Position numbers and translations under genes: made by a program | Notes under the pieces: model-generated | The model's database searches: none | The model's input: only the letters and a program-made list of their open reading frames with translations | Told to the model about the DNA's origin: nothing | Assembly: GCA_015062495.1 (NCBI GenBank) | Contig: SUUN01000001.1 | Span: 285,069-349,068, forward strand | Length of the DNA stretch: 64,000 nt | Reading direction: 5' to 3' | Source of the DNA: Alphaproteobacteria bacterium | GTDB lineage: Bacteria; Pseudomonadota; Alphaproteobacteria; Rs-D84 | Part shown: in pieces, positions 16,206-26,008 of the stretch | Numbering within the stretch: the stretch's first letter is position 1 | How the letters are laid out: every line of letters starts with the position of its first letter

Positions 16206-17942
16206 GTCATCCATTTGGGGGATTATTACTGTGTCGTTATAGTGCGACAGGAATCGTGTGCCGGTGGCACAATATATTTTCTGTAATGAATCCTTGTATT
16301 CCTGGACCGCGGAAACCCAGCGATCTTCGATATCCTGTTGTGCGCCCTGGTATCCGGCAAACGCCCCCATGCCACCACCAATGCCCGCGCCGGTCAGCGT
16401 GCCCTTCATACGCGCCTTGTTCGACAGGTCAATGATGCCGCCATCTTCGGAATCTTGGTACAGCGGGACAAAGCCACCATCCTGAAGTGTGCGTTTTTTG
16501 GTTGTATTGTCCAGATTTGCAGCAACACCACGGCCAGTGCGACCGACCACTTCGCGTGTGCCAAAGCGCGAAACAAATTTAGACCAATCAGATTTTTTCC
16601 AGCCCATGCCCTTGTCTTCGACATTGACGACCATGGCCGGGGTGCGGTTGTTAATTATGCTGACATCGCCGTTCAATTTAATCCAGACATTGTCGCAGTT
16701 GCCGTTATATGTTTCCATCTTGTTATTCTGATAACAAAACTTTTCGGTTGAGGTTTGAATTAAATTGTTCGTTCCCTGTTGATATATGGTTTCGATGTCC
16801 ATTTTTTGACCGGTTGAACGGTTGGTTTGGGAAAAAACCTGCCGTTTTTCGTCTTGGCCATCGGCATTTTTAACCGTTATTTCCGATGTCCAGCCCGCAA
16901 TTGTGGCATTTTGGATATTTAAATCTTTGTATTCACACGTTTCTGTGCCATTTGCGTCAGTTTTACACACCTTGAAATCACTGGGGTTCTGGGCGGAAAT
17001 GTATGGCGTGCCGTCAAGTTTGTCATACTGTTCCAAATACCCCCACAGGCATTGTGTATCGCGGCCGTCGACGGTACAGGCCTCAATCCGCAGGACAGAA
17101 TCGCCCGTCGCGACGATATTGCCAACAACCGCGCCCGCCGCCGCATTTACACCGGTGGATAAAATCGTGTCGCCGGCAACCTTGCCTGTATAGGCGTTGC
17201 CCGCCATTAATGCCGCACCACCCAGCGCGCCGATAATCGTGCTGTTGGTTTTAGCCTTGCCCCCGCCCAGGATGCCATCATGTCCCGGTTCGGGCGCACC
17301 CGCCATATTACCACCCAGGCCACCCAAAATCGCGCCGGCCGCAATCTTGAACCCGGCATTTTGTTTTTGTTCGGCGTTCATAATTTCAATAACGTCATCA
17401 ATGGTTGGTTGGGCGTCTGCGGGAAATTCTATTTCGCCCGCCGCGGGCAGCCATGCCCCCTCGGGAAAATGGGAAATATTACATTCAACCACATCGCCCG
17501 CCGCCAGATTTGCGCGCGCCAAAATCGCATCAGAACCGTTTAACCCCGCACCAATCGCGCGCATTTCAACGACCGCCGTACATGTCGATGCGCCGCCCGC
17601 GCCATTGCCAACCGTTGGGCGCGACCACGCAAATTCACCATCTGGATATATCATAGAGCACTGTTCCAATTTTGCCATATTTTCGGCCGCATTTGCGTCG
17701 CCAGTGCGAATACTGTTCGACATTGCGGCGTTCGATACCGGAATCGGTGTATCCGCAGGAATTGGGTTTACCGCAGCAGCGACGGTGGCCGTATTTGCCG
17801 CGGCATTATAGCGCATATCGTTAACCTGCTGATAACCCTGGGCATTGTTGCGCGACATATTTCCAACGCGAATCCCCGCAGATGCCATACAAGGCGCCAA
17901 TGTGGCCAGCAAAGAATAAAAAAGAAACGAATTTGCACGCAT
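16200..17942 (-). CDS. Exported glycine-zipper protein, unknown function
   Basis: 580 residues from the ATG at 17942, which follows a GGGGGA site and gives a signal peptide (MRANSFLFYSLLATLAPCMASAG); an ATG 15 bases upstream has no such site. Several Gly/Ala-rich stretches look like glycine zippers: GAILGGLGGNMAGA, IIGALGGAALMAGN, AAAGAVVGNIVATG, and GTLTGAGIGGGMGAFAGYQGAQ near the end. Between them are Cys pairs (CTVDGRDTQC, CKTDANGTETC). The C-terminal QEYKDSLQKIYCATGTRFLSHYND tail is hydrophilic. Likely periplasmic or outer-membrane inserted. It lies beside the OMP gene on the same strand, but a hairpin separates them. Confidence 0.7.
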   Translation of the reverse strand: MRANSFLFYSLLATLAPCMASAGIRVGNMSRNNAQGYQQVNDMRYNAAANTATVAAAVNPIPADTPIPVSNAAMSNSIRTGDANAAENMAKLEQCSMIYPDGEFAWSRPTVGNGAGGASTCTAVVEMRAIGAGLNGSDAILARANLAAGDVVECNISHFPEGAWLPAAGEIEFPADAQPTIDDVIEIMNAEQKQNAGFKIAAGAILGGLGGNMAGAPEPGHDGILGGGKAKTNSTIIGALGGAALMAGNAYTGKVAGDTILSTGVNAAAGAVVGNIVATGDSVLRIEACTVDGRDTQCLWGYLEQYDKLDGTPYISAQNPSDFKVCKTDANGTETCEYKDLNIQNATIAGWTSEITVKNADGQDEKRQVFSQTNRSTGQKMDIETIYQQGTNNLIQTSTEKFCYQNNKMETYNGNCDNVWIKLNGDVSIINNRTPAMVVNVEDKGMGWKKSDWSKFVSRFGTREVVGRTGRGVAANLDNTTKKRTLQDGGFVPLYQDSEDGGIIDLSNKARMKGTLTGAGIGGGMGAFAGYQGAQQDIEDRWVSAVQEYKDSLQKIYCATGTRFLSHYNDTVIIPQMDDK

Positions 17943-17971
17943 AAAAAATCCCCCCATACCAATAAATCAAC

Positions 17972-17998
17972 ACAACCGGGCATGTGCCCGGATGTGTA
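17972..17998 (-). terminator. Hairpin after the OMP gene
   Basis: ACAC...CCGGGCA and TGCCCGG...GTGT arms in the 50-base gap after the OMP stop; the - strand T-tract is weak (TTGATTTATT). Confidence 0.55.
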
Positions 17999-18005
17999 TT
18001 ATATC

Positions 18006-19121
18006 CTAGAACTGTAATCGCAGGCGCACCCCAAGATCAACCATCCCCAGGCGTCCACTTTCGTACCAATTTGTATAGTGGAATACGCTGTCATATGGGG
18101 CTTGGTATTCGCCGTCGGGTGTGCCAGAACCGTCACCCAGCCATTCAATCTGACTTAACACAATGCTGCCGGATGTTTTAACCTTGCCCAGGTTAGCATA
18201 GCGGACAAAGAAGTCCATTTTGATACCGCCCTCTAATTCCGTGGTAAGGCCACCTTCTAGCATAAAGGCAAGTTGTTCGTTTGTGCCACCATTGTGATAT
18301 GCATAGATATCAGAAATCCCAGTCAATTGGCCAGCATAGGCATATTCTGGATTTAAAATATTATAAAATGTATTATCGTATATGACATAGTCAGCAATCG
18401 TATTTAATGCCATACCGACACCCGCGCCAATATATGGACGCAAAGAACCGCCCGCCAGATATCCTGTAAATGAATCAATATTATAGTATATATTCAGCAT
18501 CGTCACATTGGATGTGATTGCACCACCATCAACCTGGGCTGGGGTATCGGTTGGTGTCAAACTGGCATCGGCGGGAACGTCCACCGAATTGGGATATGAA
18601 ATGCCAGAATATCTGAGATACGAAAAATCAACACGAACATCGTTGTTAATGGCCGCGCCAACAGAAATCTGTAATGGGATTACATTGTCAGACGCAAAAT
18701 CCGCACCATAAAACGCGCCAGGCACAGTATATGAATCTTCTTCGCCGATATAGTCAGCCTTGATATTACCCATCAGGGACGCGGTATAACCAACAGACAG
18801 CCCGACATACAACCCACTGTCCGCCAGGCGATCATAATCAGCCGGTTGATAATATTGACGACCCGCCACCGTTTGTGCAGATCCCACACGTGGCAACGCA
18901 CCGGTCACACGTGTCGGTTGGGCCGCAGCAACGGTATTATAACCCGCCGGCACATATCCATTTGTTGAAACAACACGACTGTTTGCCGATGGCAAATACA
19001 TCATTTGACCATTTGCCCCAGTCGCCTGATACGTCGGATACGCAGGATATGCGGCGTCGCCCACCAGTGGCACACCCAACAGAATACCAGCAAAAACGGC
19101 AGAAATGCTTATTTTTTTCAT
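18006..19121 (-). CDS. Outer-membrane beta-barrel protein
   Basis: 371 residues. The ATG at 19121 follows an AAAGG site and begins a signal peptide (MKKISISAVFAGILLGVPLVGDA); upstream in-frame codons lack one. After a Pro/Tyr/Ala-rich linker comes a barrel domain: GLYVGLSVGYTASLMG, LQISVGAAINNDVRVDFSYLRY, RPYIGAGVGMALN, FMLEGGLTTEL, and the closing strand GMVDLGVRLRLQF ending in Phe, the C-terminal signal for BAM-mediated insertion. This is the Omp25/OmpA-type 8-strand barrel common in Alphaproteobacteria. Role: surface porin or structural protein. Confidence 0.87.
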   Translation of the reverse strand: MKKISISAVFAGILLGVPLVGDAAYPAYPTYQATGANGQMMYLPSANSRVVSTNGYVPAGYNTVAAAQPTRVTGALPRVGSAQTVAGRQYYQPADYDRLADSGLYVGLSVGYTASLMGNIKADYIGEEDSYTVPGAFYGADFASDNVIPLQISVGAAINNDVRVDFSYLRYSGISYPNSVDVPADASLTPTDTPAQVDGGAITSNVTMLNIYYNIDSFTGYLAGGSLRPYIGAGVGMALNTIADYVIYDNTFYNILNPEYAYAGQLTGISDIYAYHNGGTNEQLAFMLEGGLTTELEGGIKMDFFVRYANLGKVKTSGSIVLSQIEWLGDGSGTPDGEYQAPYDSVFHYTNWYESGRLGMVDLGVRLRLQF

Positions 19122-19187
19122 GCCTTTCCCATCTTTCTTTCGTTTTATTATATCATTTTCGCAGGTGGCGGGCAAGTACTTATCAAC

Positions 19188-19217
19188 AAAAAATCCCCCA
19201 ACCGGGGGATTTTTTAT
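19188..19217. terminator. Terminator after the coiled-coil membrane gene
   Basis: ATCCCCC, loop AACC, GGGGGAT with A-run and T-run on both sides. Confidence 0.87.
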
Positions 19218-19230
19218 TTGGGTATCATAT

Positions 19231-20220
19231 TTAAAACCATTTCCATGGTTGAAAAACCTTTAACAGGCCCATTGCGGTGCGTTTGTCGGCATAGGTATGA
19301 CCACAACGTGGACAAACATTGAATGGTTTGATGATGGCCTTGGCCCGGCCAAAAACCAAATGCCACAGATAAATACCCAATGCCCATGCCGCAATCACCA
19401 ATCCCCATGCGACATAGCCAAAATATGTATCAACCGTGTTTGTTATAACTGTTATTGTTGTGATATCCGATTTTGACAGGTCGTTGTATATTTTTGTCGT
19501 AACCGGCCAGGTCGACGGACGCCACGGATAAACATGTGAAATACCATAATCCGTTAACAATGTAGTCCCCAATCCACCCGACGATTTATCCAGCGCAGAT
19601 TTAATTGCAGCGTCCAGCATGGTATCCACTTCGGCCTGGGCAACACGGGTTAAATCTGTTTTTATCTTGTCCAGTTGCTGGTTTACACGGGCGGCGGTTT
19701 GGTCAACGTCGGCAATCGCATCGTTTGTTTTGGCGATTCCTTTGTCCACTTCGGCGACGGCACGATCCACACCATCAGTTTTAGCACCAAACATCTTGGC
19801 CAAACCGGTTATTTTTTTCACACCAGACGTTGTCCGGGACGCTTCTTCGGTTTTCTGTTTGGCGGCGGCGGTTGTGTCGGTCACTTTGTCCACGGCGTTT
19901 TCGGCCAGTTTTACCTTGTCCAATGCGATGGCAATCGGTTTTTCCAGATTTACTGCATCGGCGACCCCATCCAGCAACGCTTCGTATTGTTTTACAATGC
20001 CACGCTGCAAGTCATAGAACATTGACACAACAATGGATTTTTTTATCGGTCCAGAATATGTGTTTTTTACATGCAATGGAAACCATATCAACAGCGCAAA
20101 CCAAATTATAGTAAATATAGTTATGAACGTTTTTACGCCACGAACCAGCGATTTCTTTTTCGCGACGGTTTTTGCGCCGCCCATGTCAATGACTTCGATT
20201 TGTTTTTTCTGTCTGGCCAT
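19231..20220 (-). CDS. Coiled-coil inner-membrane protein, unknown
   Basis: 329 residues, not recognised. Basic N-terminus, then a membrane helix (TFITIFTIIWFALLIWFPL, about 32-50). A long Ala/Lys/Asp-rich helical region follows (about 95-200; heptads such as VDRAVAEVDKGIAKTND) that should form a coiled coil. A second membrane helix (YVAWGLVIAAWALGIYLWHLV, about 265-285) precedes a short cytosolic tail with CPRCG, half of a zinc ribbon. The topology suggests a periplasmic coiled-coil loop held by two helices. It lies 58 bases after tgt on the same strand, and its ribosome site is buried in a hairpin. Confidence 0.7.
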   Translation of the reverse strand: MARQKKQIEVIDMGGAKTVAKKKSLVRGVKTFITIFTIIWFALLIWFPLHVKNTYSGPIKKSIVVSMFYDLQRGIVKQYEALLDGVADAVNLEKPIAIALDKVKLAENAVDKVTDTTAAAKQKTEEASRTTSGVKKITGLAKMFGAKTDGVDRAVAEVDKGIAKTNDAIADVDQTAARVNQQLDKIKTDLTRVAQAEVDTMLDAAIKSALDKSSGGLGTTLLTDYGISHVYPWRPSTWPVTTKIYNDLSKSDITTITVITNTVDTYFGYVAWGLVIAAWALGIYLWHLVFGRAKAIIKPFNVCPRCGHTYADKRTAMGLLKVFQPWKWF

Positions 20221-20255
20221 AAAAAAACTCCTTTACATTATGTAAAAGAGTTTAA
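20219..20255 (-). promoter_or_regulatory. Hairpin covering the ribosome site, followed by seven T
   Basis: - strand AAACTCTTTTACAT pairs with ATGTAAAGGAGTTT (14 positions, one G-T), enclosing the AAGGAG Shine-Dalgarno, and runs straight into TTTTTTT and the ATG. It is both a terminator for tgt and a lid on the next start. Confidence 0.65.
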
Positions 20256-20278
20256 ACGATTATTGCCTGATATTGCAA

Positions 20279-21811
<1,533 letters not shown>

Positions 21812-21812
<1 letters not shown>

Positions 21813-22855
21813 TAGTTTACCTCCCCCATTTGTAATTCTTTTCTAAACAACAAACAACAATCGCCGTAACTGAAAAAACGATATTTTTCCGCGACTGCGT
21901 GCGAATACGCATTTTTCATTTCTGGCAATCCCGCAAATGCGGACACCAACATAAACAATGTTGATTTTGGCAAATGAAAATTCGTCAGCAATACATCCAC
22001 CGCCCGAAACTGATACCCAGGTGTGATAAATATTCGTGTATTTCGACAAAACGGCGCGACACGGCGGTATTTAGCGGGCGCACTGTTGTACCTTGCCGCA
22101 CTTTCCAGCAATCGCAAAGACGTTGTTCCCACCGCAATAACACGTGTGGCATTGTTGATAATTTCAGCCTGGGATTCTGTGATGCGCCCCCATTCGCTGT
22201 GCATCTTGTGTTGGGATATATCTTCGACCTTGACCGGCATCCAGGTGCCTGCGCCAACGTGTAATGTAATATTTACAATTTTTGCACCGCGCGCACGGAT
22301 TTCGTCCAATAATTCAGGCGTAAAGTGCAGACCCGCCGTCGGCGCCGCCATCGACCCCAGGGGCTGGGAATATACGGTCTGATAACGTTCACGGTCGGCA
22401 ATTTCCGCATCGCGCTTCATATACGGGGGCAGCGGAATTTTACCAACGCGTTCCAGTGTTTCAAACACATCATCGCACAAGAATTTTAGTTTCAGACCAC
22501 TGTCCATATTCTGGGAAACAACCGCGACCTGGGTGCCATCATCCAAAGATAACAGACGGCCCGGCTTTAATTTTGTAAATTTTTTACACAATCCCCACCA
22601 ACATCCATCCTTGGTCGCGGTGTGCAGTGTGATTTCGTGTTTGCCGTCCGCCATAAAACGCGCCGGTATTACACGCGAATTGTTAAATACAACAACATCA
22701 CCCGGGTGCAATATATCCAGAAAATCACGAATATGTTTATCGACGATGGTATCGCCACTGACCACCAGCATGCGTGATGCATCACGTTGCGCCAGTGGAT
22801 GCGACGCAATCAAATCATTCGGCAGTTCAAAATCAAAATCAGATAATGTCAACAT
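21812..22855 (-). CDS. queA: S-adenosylmethionine:tRNA ribosyltransferase-isomerase QueA
   Basis: 347 residues from the ATG at 22855 (MLTLSDFDFELPNDLIASHP), the family's usual start; the ORF extends 32 codons further but only into era. Typical blocks: PLAQRDASRML, DVVVFNNSRVIPAR, AAPTAGLHFTPELL, LHVGAGTWMPVK, and TNFHLPKSTLFMLVSAFAG. Transfers ribose from SAM to preQ1-tRNA, the step after Tgt. Starts four bases after the era stop. Confidence 0.96.
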
Positions 22856-22859
22856 GGTT

Positions 22860-23756
22860 TTACTTCTTAAACTCCAGCCCCTGGTCAATATAGTTTTCGG
22901 CGCGTTCTTCCCAATCGGGTTCAACACGCACAAACAGGTGCAGGCGCGCATTTACACCCCACTGGTCCTGGATATCATGACGGGCGGCCGTGCCGATGCG
23001 TTTTAATTGTTCCCCGCCGCGACCGACAACAATCTTTTTATGGGCGTCACTGCGAACCGCAATCTTTTGATAAATGTCCAACACACCATCGGGCGCGACA
23101 TCCACGCGTTCGGTTACAACGTTGATATGGTATGGCAATTCCTGGTGAATATATTTATAAATCTTTTCACGTGTTAATTCCGACAGATACAGTTCATCAG
23201 GCACATCGGGCGCGTCGGTGGCATCAAACAGGTATGGGGATTGGGGCATCACATCCGCCAATGCCGTCAGCATTTTTTCAATACCATCATTTTTCAGTGC
23301 CGAAATCATAAATATTTCACGCCACGGCGCCAGGGTTGATATTTCAGCCACCATGGGCAACAAATCTAGTTTTGCGATTGCGTCAACCTTGTTCAGGGCG
23401 ACAAAGATATTTGGTCGATCGGCAATTTTTTCCGCCAGGGCACGAATTGTTTCGGTTATCCCCTTTTGCGCATCAATCAGCAACAGTACCGCATCCGCAT
23501 CAGATACCGCGTCCATAGCGGCGGCAACCATTGCACGATCCAGGCGACGCGACGGCTTGAAAACACCGGGGGTATCGACAAAAATCAACTGACGCGCCCC
23601 AACCATTTTTACGGCGCGCAGACGGGTGCGTGTGGTCTGAACCTTGTGCGAGACAATGGACACCTTGCGTCCCATGATTTGATTTAACAATGTACTTTTG
23701 CCCGCATTGGTCGGGCCAATAATGGCAACAAAGCCGGAATATGTTTTTTCTGTCAT
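22860..23756 (-). CDS. era: GTPase Era
   Basis: 298 residues. G1 GPTNAGKST (the family usually has GRPNVGKS), switch II DTPGVFKPSRRL, G4 NKVD, G5 SALKNDG; C-terminal KH domain with IYQKIAVRSDAHKKIVVGRGGEQLKRIG. Binds the 3' end of 16S rRNA and helps 30S assembly. MTEKTYSGF (23756) is the family start; an ATG four codons upstream is also possible, and neither has a strong ribosome site. First gene of the era-queA-orf-tgt operon. Confidence 0.95.
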   Translation of the reverse strand: MTEKTYSGFVAIIGPTNAGKSTLLNQIMGRKVSIVSHKVQTTRTRLRAVKMVGARQLIFVDTPGVFKPSRRLDRAMVAAAMDAVSDADAVLLLIDAQKGITETIRALAEKIADRPNIFVALNKVDAIAKLDLLPMVAEISTLAPWREIFMISALKNDGIEKMLTALADVMPQSPYLFDATDAPDVPDELYLSELTREKIYKYIHQELPYHINVVTERVDVAPDGVLDIYQKIAVRSDAHKKIVVGRGGEQLKRIGTAARHDIQDQWGVNARLHLFVRVEPDWEERAENYIDQGLEFKK

Positions 23757-23867
23757 GATGAAAACCATAGCACACCAAAATCAAAAGTAAATAAAAAACC
23801 TTGCAAAACAGCGCAGTTTTGTACAGAATATTCGCGTAGGCGGGGCAACGTAGAAAGGATACTAAAT

Positions 23868-24614
23868 ATGCAATTGACCGGACCTGAAATCCTGCGCCGG
23901 ATGCAGGAAAAAGATAAACCAGATATTATTATTAAACCTTTTGATATACGATGCCTGGGGTCAAACAGTTATGATTTGCACCTGGCCGATACACTGCGCG
24001 TATATAAACACACAATCCCCAAAGGTATGAAGCCCGCCATTGAATACAAGGGCAGTACCGGCATGCACCATATGCGCGATTGGTTTTATGATACACAAAA
24101 AAATCCTGTTATGGGTGACTGTGATTTTGAGCCACATTATTATTTAGACTATCTGAAACATCCAGAAAAATATGACATTCGCAATCCACGATATCTGATT
24201 GACCCAACAAACACGACACACCACGAAACAATTGATATTAAGATTCCTGAACGTGGTCTGGTTTTATCACCGGATGTTGGATACCTGGGGTCAACGGTCG
24301 AATATACGGAAACGCGCAATCTGTTCCCGTATATTGACGGGAAATCCAGTGTCGGACGCAATTTTATATTAAATCACCATACCGCGGGACGTGGGGATGA
24401 CGGGTTCTGTGGCGAATGGACATTGGAAATTCGCGTTTTGTACCCAACGGTTGTTTATCCATATATGCGAATTGGCCAGATTTACTATGAACAATTCGAA
24501 GGGGAACGTATGCCGTATGACAAAAACCCACACAGCCATTATAATTGCCAACGTGGGCCGACCGCCGCAGCGATTATACCAATTGATACATTCTTGAAAG
24601 AAAAGCAAAAATAA
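23868..24614 (+). CDS. dcd: dCTP deaminase-like protein with an inserted segment
   Basis: 248 residues; the family is usually about 190. Start MQLTGPEILRRM, then SNSYDLHLADTL. The core is kept: GKSSVGR and the signature HHTAGRGDDGFCGEWTLEI with the catalytic Glu, and a C-terminal GQIYYEQFEG. An extra stretch of about 60 residues (roughly 50-110, rich in His, Tyr, Asp) lies between the first strands and LSPDVGYLGSTVEYTE. Predicted to turn dCTP into dUTP for dTTP synthesis. Single gene on the + strand. Confidence 0.85.
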   Translation: MQLTGPEILRRMQEKDKPDIIIKPFDIRCLGSNSYDLHLADTLRVYKHTIPKGMKPAIEYKGSTGMHHMRDWFYDTQKNPVMGDCDFEPHYYLDYLKHPEKYDIRNPRYLIDPTNTTHHETIDIKIPERGLVLSPDVGYLGSTVEYTETRNLFPYIDGKSSVGRNFILNHHTAGRGDDGFCGEWTLEIRVLYPTVVYPYMRIGQIYYEQFEGERMPYDKNPHSHYNCQRGPTAAAIIPIDTFLKEKQK

Positions 24615-24657
24615 AAATTTCCCCGGCGTTGGATGCCCCGCCATGGGAATGGAAATA

Positions 24658-24687
24658 AAAAAATCCCCCGTTTGGGGGATTTTTATT
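24658..24687. terminator. Terminator after dcd
   Basis: ATCCCCC, loop GTTT, GGGGGAT, then TTTTTATTTG. Confidence 0.87.
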
Positions 24688-24706
24688 TGTCTGTTGCCGT
24701 GCAACA

Positions 24707-24887
24707 ATTAAACGACCGACAAGCGGTCGTTAAATTTCTGGTGGGGACACAGGGACTGTATATTCCCATGTTCGTTGCACTCCATGGGCCCCTTTCACTA
24801 CGTAAGGTTCAAACGGCGCATATGCTTGTTTTCACCAACTGGCGTTCCGAAACCTTTTACGGGTTCTCGTCCGTGCGCCATACAAAA
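24707..24887. repeat. Tandem repeat unit 1 carrying the tRNA-Lys 3' end
   Basis: About 181 bp, over 90% identical to the unit at 24888-25069. Its first 51 bases (24707-24757) repeat the tRNA-Lys terminator plus the last 19 bases of the tRNA gene including CCA; the rest is unrelated to tRNA. Reading frames across it are probably spurious. Confidence 0.85.
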
Positions 24888-25069
24888 ATTAAACGACCGG
24901 CAAGCGGTCGTTGAATTTCTGGTGGGGACACAGGGACTGTATATTCCCATGTTTGCTTTCGCTCCATGGGCCCCTTTCACTACGTAAGGTTCAAACGGCG
25001 CATATGCTTGTTTTCACCAACTGGCGTTCCGAACCCTTTTACGGGTTCTCGTCCGTGCGCCATACAAAA
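24888..25069. repeat. Tandem repeat unit 2 carrying the tRNA-Lys 3' end
   Basis: 182 bp, adjacent to unit 1. The third start of the repeat (25070-25120) runs directly into the intact tRNA-Lys, so the array is two full copies plus a 51-base partial one. Copies differ in the stretch around 24770 and 24950. Confidence 0.85.
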
Positions 25070-25070
25070 A

Positions 25071-25095
25071 TTAAACGACCGGCAAGCGGTCGTTA
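25071..25095 (-). terminator. tRNA-Lys terminator
   Basis: - strand AACGACCG, loop, CGGTCGTT then TTAATTTTTG; copies of it lie in each 182-bp repeat. Confidence 0.75.
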
Positions 25096-25101
25096 AATTT
25101 C

Positions 25102-25177
25102 TGGTGGGGACACAGGGACTCGAACCCTGGACCCAATGATTAAAAGTCATTTGCTCTACCAACTGAGCTATGTCCCC
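25102..25177 (-). tRNA. tRNA-Lys (anticodon TTT)
   Basis: 76 nt with encoded CCA. Acceptor GGGGACA/TGTCCCC, D arm GCTCAGTTGGTAGAGC, anticodon loop CTTTTAA, T arm with GGTTCGAGTCC. Confidence 0.96.
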
Positions 25178-25282
25178 AAAACCGGACCTGGAAAGGGAGA
25201 ACGCAAGGTTCTGTTTCCAAGGTACGGGGGCAATTTTGACATATAAAAATATAAAATGCAAGAAAAAATACAAAAAAATGAA

Positions 25283-25960
25283 TTATTTTTTCTGGGGGGA
25301 TACATCTGTATCTGATAAATGCTGGGCCAGGTTTATTGCCGCCACACTGTCCGAATCCAGCCAATCCAAAATGCGCCCCATCATAGATTCTGTATATTTG
25401 GCGGACAGGTGTCTGTTTTTACGAAATTTATTTTCGTTAATAAAATGTGTCATATCACGCGCCAATCCCGCCAGGATTTGCGCCTGTTCGGTATTCAAAA
25501 CCGGCGATTGGCCGTTGCGATACAACAGATTGTCCAGGTCGCTGTGATATTCCTGAAATTTATCCAATATGCGTGGTGTTATTTTTATGCGTTTGGTAAT
25601 TTCTGGGGCGCGCCAAATCAACATTCGGTTCAGGTTTTCAGTGGTCAATTTTCCCCGCACACCCATTGATTCGCGCAGCAAAACAATGATATTTAACATC
25701 AGCACGTTTAATTTATCCGTCATACTGTTAATCATTGTACGTTTCATCTGGTTGGCGATGCGCGAATTGGTATAATCGTACAGCAAAAACACCAACGGTA
25801 TTGATAACAACGACGCAGATACATTAATTACCAAATCGCGAATATTCGCGTTTGGCGCGTTGTCAATCGCGCCTGTGTACAGTATTATCCCGCCTGCAAT
25901 CGACATTAAATATGGCAAGGATTTTAACAAGAACGTGCGAACATGTATTTTCATGTTCAT
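25283..25960 (-). CDS. Hypothetical membrane protein, 225 residues
   Basis: Not recognised. Two N-terminal membrane helices (LPYLMSIAGGIILYTGAI, about 15-32, and LVINVSASLLSIPLVFLLYDY, about 43-63) followed by a cytosolic helical domain of about 160 residues with MKRTMINSMTDKLNVLMLNIIVLLRES and a C-terminal Asp/Ser-rich tail. It may be a membrane-tethered coiled-coil or regulator. It stands between tRNA-Lys and the MFS pair, with no clear ribosome site. Confidence 0.6.
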   Translation of the reverse strand: MNMKIHVRTFLLKSLPYLMSIAGGIILYTGAIDNAPNANIRDLVINVSASLLSIPLVFLLYDYTNSRIANQMKRTMINSMTDKLNVLMLNIIVLLRESMGVRGKLTTENLNRMLIWRAPEITKRIKITPRILDKFQEYHSDLDNLLYRNGQSPVLNTEQAQILAGLARDMTHFINENKFRKNRHLSAKYTESMMGRILDWLDSDSVAAINLAQHLSDTDVSPQKK

Positions 25961-26008
25961 ATTATTGCATAATGCATAACGTAATATACACAGGAATCAA
26001 TTCCGCGA

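Noticed and set aside
24775-25096. Repeated 60-97-residue reading frames in the 182-bp repeats
   Set aside because: They run through tRNA-Lys ends and terminators, have no ribosome sites and are identical only because the DNA is duplicated.
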